This document shows positions 62,185-64,000 of a DNA stretch of 64,000 bases, one piece after another (the first letter of the stretch is position 1; every line of letters begins with the position of its first letter). This DNA comes from Bacteroidales bacterium (GTDB lineage Bacteria > Bacteroidota > Bacteroidia > Bacteroidales > UBA932), in NCBI GenBank assembly GCA_022647615.1, contig JALCKZ010000001.1:1724178-1788177 (forward strand). The letters run 5' to 3'. The notes beneath the pieces were generated by a model. It saw only the letters and a list, made by a program, of their open reading frames with translations. It did not search any database and was not told the DNA's origin. The position numbers and the translations under genes are program-made.

Positions 62185-62835
62185 ATGATTAATAACGTTA
62201 TATTTGATTGCGGAGGCGTAATTGTAACTCTCAACAGAGATAACTGCTTAAATGCATTTTCAAAAATTTTGGGTTTTCCCGATTTTGGAAAATATCTTTC
62301 CGACTATGCTCAAAAAGGTTTTTTTGCGCAGTTTGAAAACGGAGATTTAAAGTCTTCCGAATTCAGGCAGATTGTTAGGCAACATTCTACTATACAAGAA
62401 CTTACAGATGAGGAGATTGACTATGCAATTGGCTGCTTCCTTACAGGAGTACAGGAGAGCAAAGTCAAATATTTGCTTAAGTTGAAAAAGAAGTATGACC
62501 TCTATTTGCTGAGCAATATTAATCCTATTGCATGGAAACGCTCTAAAAAACTTTTTAGAGAATCTTGCGGTTTGAGAATGAGCGACGTTTTTAGAAAGAG
62601 GTTCTTGTCTTATCGCATGAATTTATCCAAGCCAGGCGAGGCAATATTTAATGAAGTGATAAGAGAGAGCGGAATAATACCCGGCGAATCTTTGTTTATA
62701 GATGACGGAGAGGCTAATATAGAAACTGCTAAGAAGCTGGGATTTAAATGTTTGCTTTATGATGTCAATAAAGATATGGAGACGCAGATTCAACCGGTTC
62801 TGGATGCCGAAATCTCCGATGTTCCAAAGGTCTGA
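62185..62835 (+). CDS. HAD-superfamily hydrolase (HAD-IA)
   Basis: A 216-residue HAD phosphatase with a helical cap. Motif I VIFDCGGVIV (nucleophile D8, with Gly two positions on, as in YihX-type enzymes), motif II LLSNINPIAW, motif III lysine in KPGEAIF and motif IV FIDDGEANIETAKKLGF. Start chosen one base after the PNP stop. Possibly dephosphorylates a sugar phosphate such as the PNP product, but the substrate is not predictable. Confidence 0.85.
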   Translation: MINNVIFDCGGVIVTLNRDNCLNAFSKILGFPDFGKYLSDYAQKGFFAQFENGDLKSSEFRQIVRQHSTIQELTDEEIDYAIGCFLTGVQESKVKYLLKLKKKYDLYLLSNINPIAWKRSKKLFRESCGLRMSDVFRKRFLSYRMNLSKPGEAIFNEVIRESGIIPGESLFIDDGEANIETAKKLGFKCLLYDVNKDMETQIQPVLDAEISDVPKV

Positions 62836-62850
62836 TAAGGAGAATTCTAA

Positions 62851-63657
62851 ATGATTAAATTCATAAGTCTTGCAAGCGGAAGCAGCGGCAATTGCTATTA
62901 TTTTACAAATGGAAGCGTTAGCTTTATGATTGATGCCGGCGTTGGTCCAAGGTCTGCAAAAAAAACTTTGGAGGAGCATTCTCTCTCTCTGCAAGATGTT
63001 GATTTCATCCTTGTTACCCATGATCATATAGATCATATAAAGGCGCTTGGAATAATTGCAGAAAAATATAATAAGCCGGTATATGCTACAAAAATTCTGA
63101 AAAATTCATTTGAGTTTCACAGCTGTACGCGCGGAAGGCTTAACGGGAGGGTGAATGAAATTCAAATTTTAAAAACGACAGAAGTAGACGGGGTAAAATT
63201 TACTCCTTTCCCTGTGCCTCATGATGCATCTGAAACTGTTGGATATTATATAGAATTTGACGGGAAGAAAATCACTTTAGTTACGGATTGCGGCTCTGTA
63301 AATGAGAATGTTATAAAATATTCTGAAAAAGCGGACACTCTGATTTTTGAGACAAATTATGACGAGAAAATGCTGGCGGAAGGTTCATACCCGAAAGATT
63401 TGCAAGAGAGGATAAGTAGTCCCGATACGGGGCATTTGAGCAACAGAGATGCTGCCAAAGCTTTGCAGAAAATCTACATGGAGAAAGAGGGCGCCATAGA
63501 CCATATTTTTCTTTGCCATTTATCCGATAATAATAATACTCCTGAACTTGCGCGCTGCTGTGTATCAAAAGCGCTGGATGAGATTGGCGTAAAAAAAGAG
63601 AGCGTGGTGTTGGATTGTTTAATCCGCGGCCACGCCTCAAAATTATATTCTTTATAA
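62851..63657 (+). CDS. MBL-fold metallo-hydrolase, YycJ/WalJ-like
   Basis: A 268-residue metallo-beta-lactamase-fold protein. The start FISLASGSSGNCYYF is the YycJ signature. Metal ligands are H57, H59, D61 and H62 in THDHIDH, then PVPHDASE, TDCG and LCHLSDNNNTPE. WalJ homologues are linked to cell-wall and DNA-repair phenotypes in Gram-positives; the role here is unknown. A small hairpin at its stop codon may terminate the unit. Confidence 0.87.
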   Translation: MIKFISLASGSSGNCYYFTNGSVSFMIDAGVGPRSAKKTLEEHSLSLQDVDFILVTHDHIDHIKALGIIAEKYNKPVYATKILKNSFEFHSCTRGRLNGRVNEIQILKTTEVDGVKFTPFPVPHDASETVGYYIEFDGKKITLVTDCGSVNENVIKYSEKADTLIFETNYDEKMLAEGSYPKDLQERISSPDTGHLSNRDAAKALQKIYMEKEGAIDHIFLCHLSDNNNTPELARCCVSKALDEIGVKKESVVLDCLIRGHASKLYSL

Positions 63658-63679
63658 CTATCTTTATTCCCGATAGTTA
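63655..63679. terminator. hairpin between the YycJ-like gene and pckA
   Basis: TAACTATC / GATAGTTA, 8-bp perfect stem, 9-nt loop, overlapping the stop codon of the plus-strand gene. No strong T-run, so only a possible terminator for the convergent genes. Confidence 0.45.
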
Positions 63680-63689
63680 CAGACTTGCA

Positions 63690-64000
63690 TTATAGTTTAG
63701 GACCAGCCTCAACTAAGGCCTTGCCTGCAGGGTTGTAAGTGAACTTTGTAAAGTTCTTAATGAATCTTCCTGCCAAATCCAGAGCCTTAACTTCCCACTG
63801 TTGAGCGTTTGCATAAGTATCTCTAGGGTCTAGGATATTTGTTGCAACTCCAGGAAGTTCTGTCGGGATTCTGAAATTAAAATAAGGAAGAACCTTTGTA
63901 GGTGCCTTATCTATAGAACCGTCCAAGATTGCATTGATAATGCCTCTTGTGTCTTTTATAGAGATTCTCTTTCCTGTTCCGTTCCATCCCGTGTTTACAA
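63690..64000 (-). CDS. pckA: phosphoenolpyruvate carboxykinase (ATP), C-terminal part
   Basis: The last about 103 residues of the ATP-type PEP carboxykinase, entering from the window's right edge: [36 protein letters not shown] and [10 protein letters not shown] are diagnostic. It interconverts oxaloacetate and PEP; in succinate/propionate-forming anaerobes it mainly fixes CO2 with ATP gain. The 5' end lies outside the window. Confidence 0.95.
   Translation of the reverse strand, partial: VNTGWNGTGKRISIKDTRGIINAILDGSIDKAPTKVLPYFNFRIPTELPGVATNILDPRDTYANAQQWEVKALDLAGRFIKNFTKFTYNPAGKALVEAGPKL

Noticed and set aside
1..64000. CRISPR arrays, insertion sequences, prophage, rRNA operons
   Set aside because: No regularly spaced repeats, transposase, integrase, phage structural or rRNA sequence was recognised on either strand.

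Overview
The window looks like a chromosomal segment of an anaerobic or microaerobic member of the Bacteroidota, most probably order Bacteroidales. I infer this from lineage-typical gene sets and synteny: a divergent tamB/tsaD pair, recF next to a DUF721 gene, DUF4492 ahead of cydAB, a compact V-type ATPase with DUF2764, a lamin-tail/OadG fusion, DUF4301, and a deoxyhypusine-synthase-like protein. Several promoters also match the Bacteroidetes form (TTTG, about 19 nt, TANNTTTG), and most genes lack Shine-Dalgarno sites. No rRNA, tRNA, CRISPR array, insertion sequence or prophage was found. Nearly all of it is housekeeping DNA.

Layout. 1-7.8 kb (minus): tamB, a metallo-hydrolase, a tetrapyrrole-methylase-type methyltransferase, folB and mtaB (cut by the window edge), as one tight operon. 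7.9-10.5 kb (plus): tsaD and an FAD oxidoreductase. 10.6-18.2 kb (minus): an FKBP-type isomerase, nhaC, a secreted M14 peptidase, a TIGR02757 protein, ribosomal protein L31 type B, a DUF1343/NamZ-like protein and glmM. 18.3-30.5 kb (minus): a long energy-conservation block. It runs methylmalonyl-CoA epimerase, the biotin-dependent Na+-pumping decarboxylase (A, lamin-tail/G fusion, C, B), then V-type ATPase subunits E, DUF2764, A, B, D, I and K. A good promoter precedes the epimerase, and the K subunit keeps the residues expected for Na+ binding. The decarboxylase would make a Na+ gradient and the rotary ATPase would use or maintain it. atpI carries a one-base frameshift.

30.6-42.9 kb: an LtaS-like transferase, yebC, a TPR membrane protein, recF, a DUF721 protein, pdxB, a DUF4301 protein, a deoxyhypusine-synthase-like protein, lysA and ffh. 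A 370-bp non-coding stretch at 38.85-39.2 kb is packed with consecutive hairpins. 43-47.2 kb: folD (frameshifted), then a three-gene cassette encoding an HPr-kinase-like/S26 peptidase fusion, a PqqD-like protein and an ABC exporter. It resembles a peptide-modification and export module, but no precursor peptide is visible. 47.2-52.2 kb: a ferredoxin with an N-terminal leader, DUF4492, cytochrome bd oxidase and a dicarboxylate/amino-acid symporter. 52.3-54.8 kb: a coiled-coil protein, zapA, a probable 6S RNA and rny. 54.9-59.8 kb: a 2-oxoacid:ferredoxin oxidoreductase operon whose first gene, an ADP-forming acyl-CoA synthetase, is wrecked by at least eight frameshifts. 60-64 kb: an amidohydrolase, purine nucleoside phosphorylase, a HAD hydrolase, a second metallo-hydrolase, and the C-terminal end of PEP carboxykinase.

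Two patterns cut across the annotation. First, the 9-mer CTGTCGGGA and its variant CTGTCGCGA occur about 34 times on both strands, often just between co-directional genes and sometimes as inverted pairs. That is far more than the one or so expected by chance. Second, frameshifts affect atpI, folD and the acyl-CoA synthetase; they could be real decay or, for the two single-base cases, assembly error. All calls come from reading the sequence; no database search was run.
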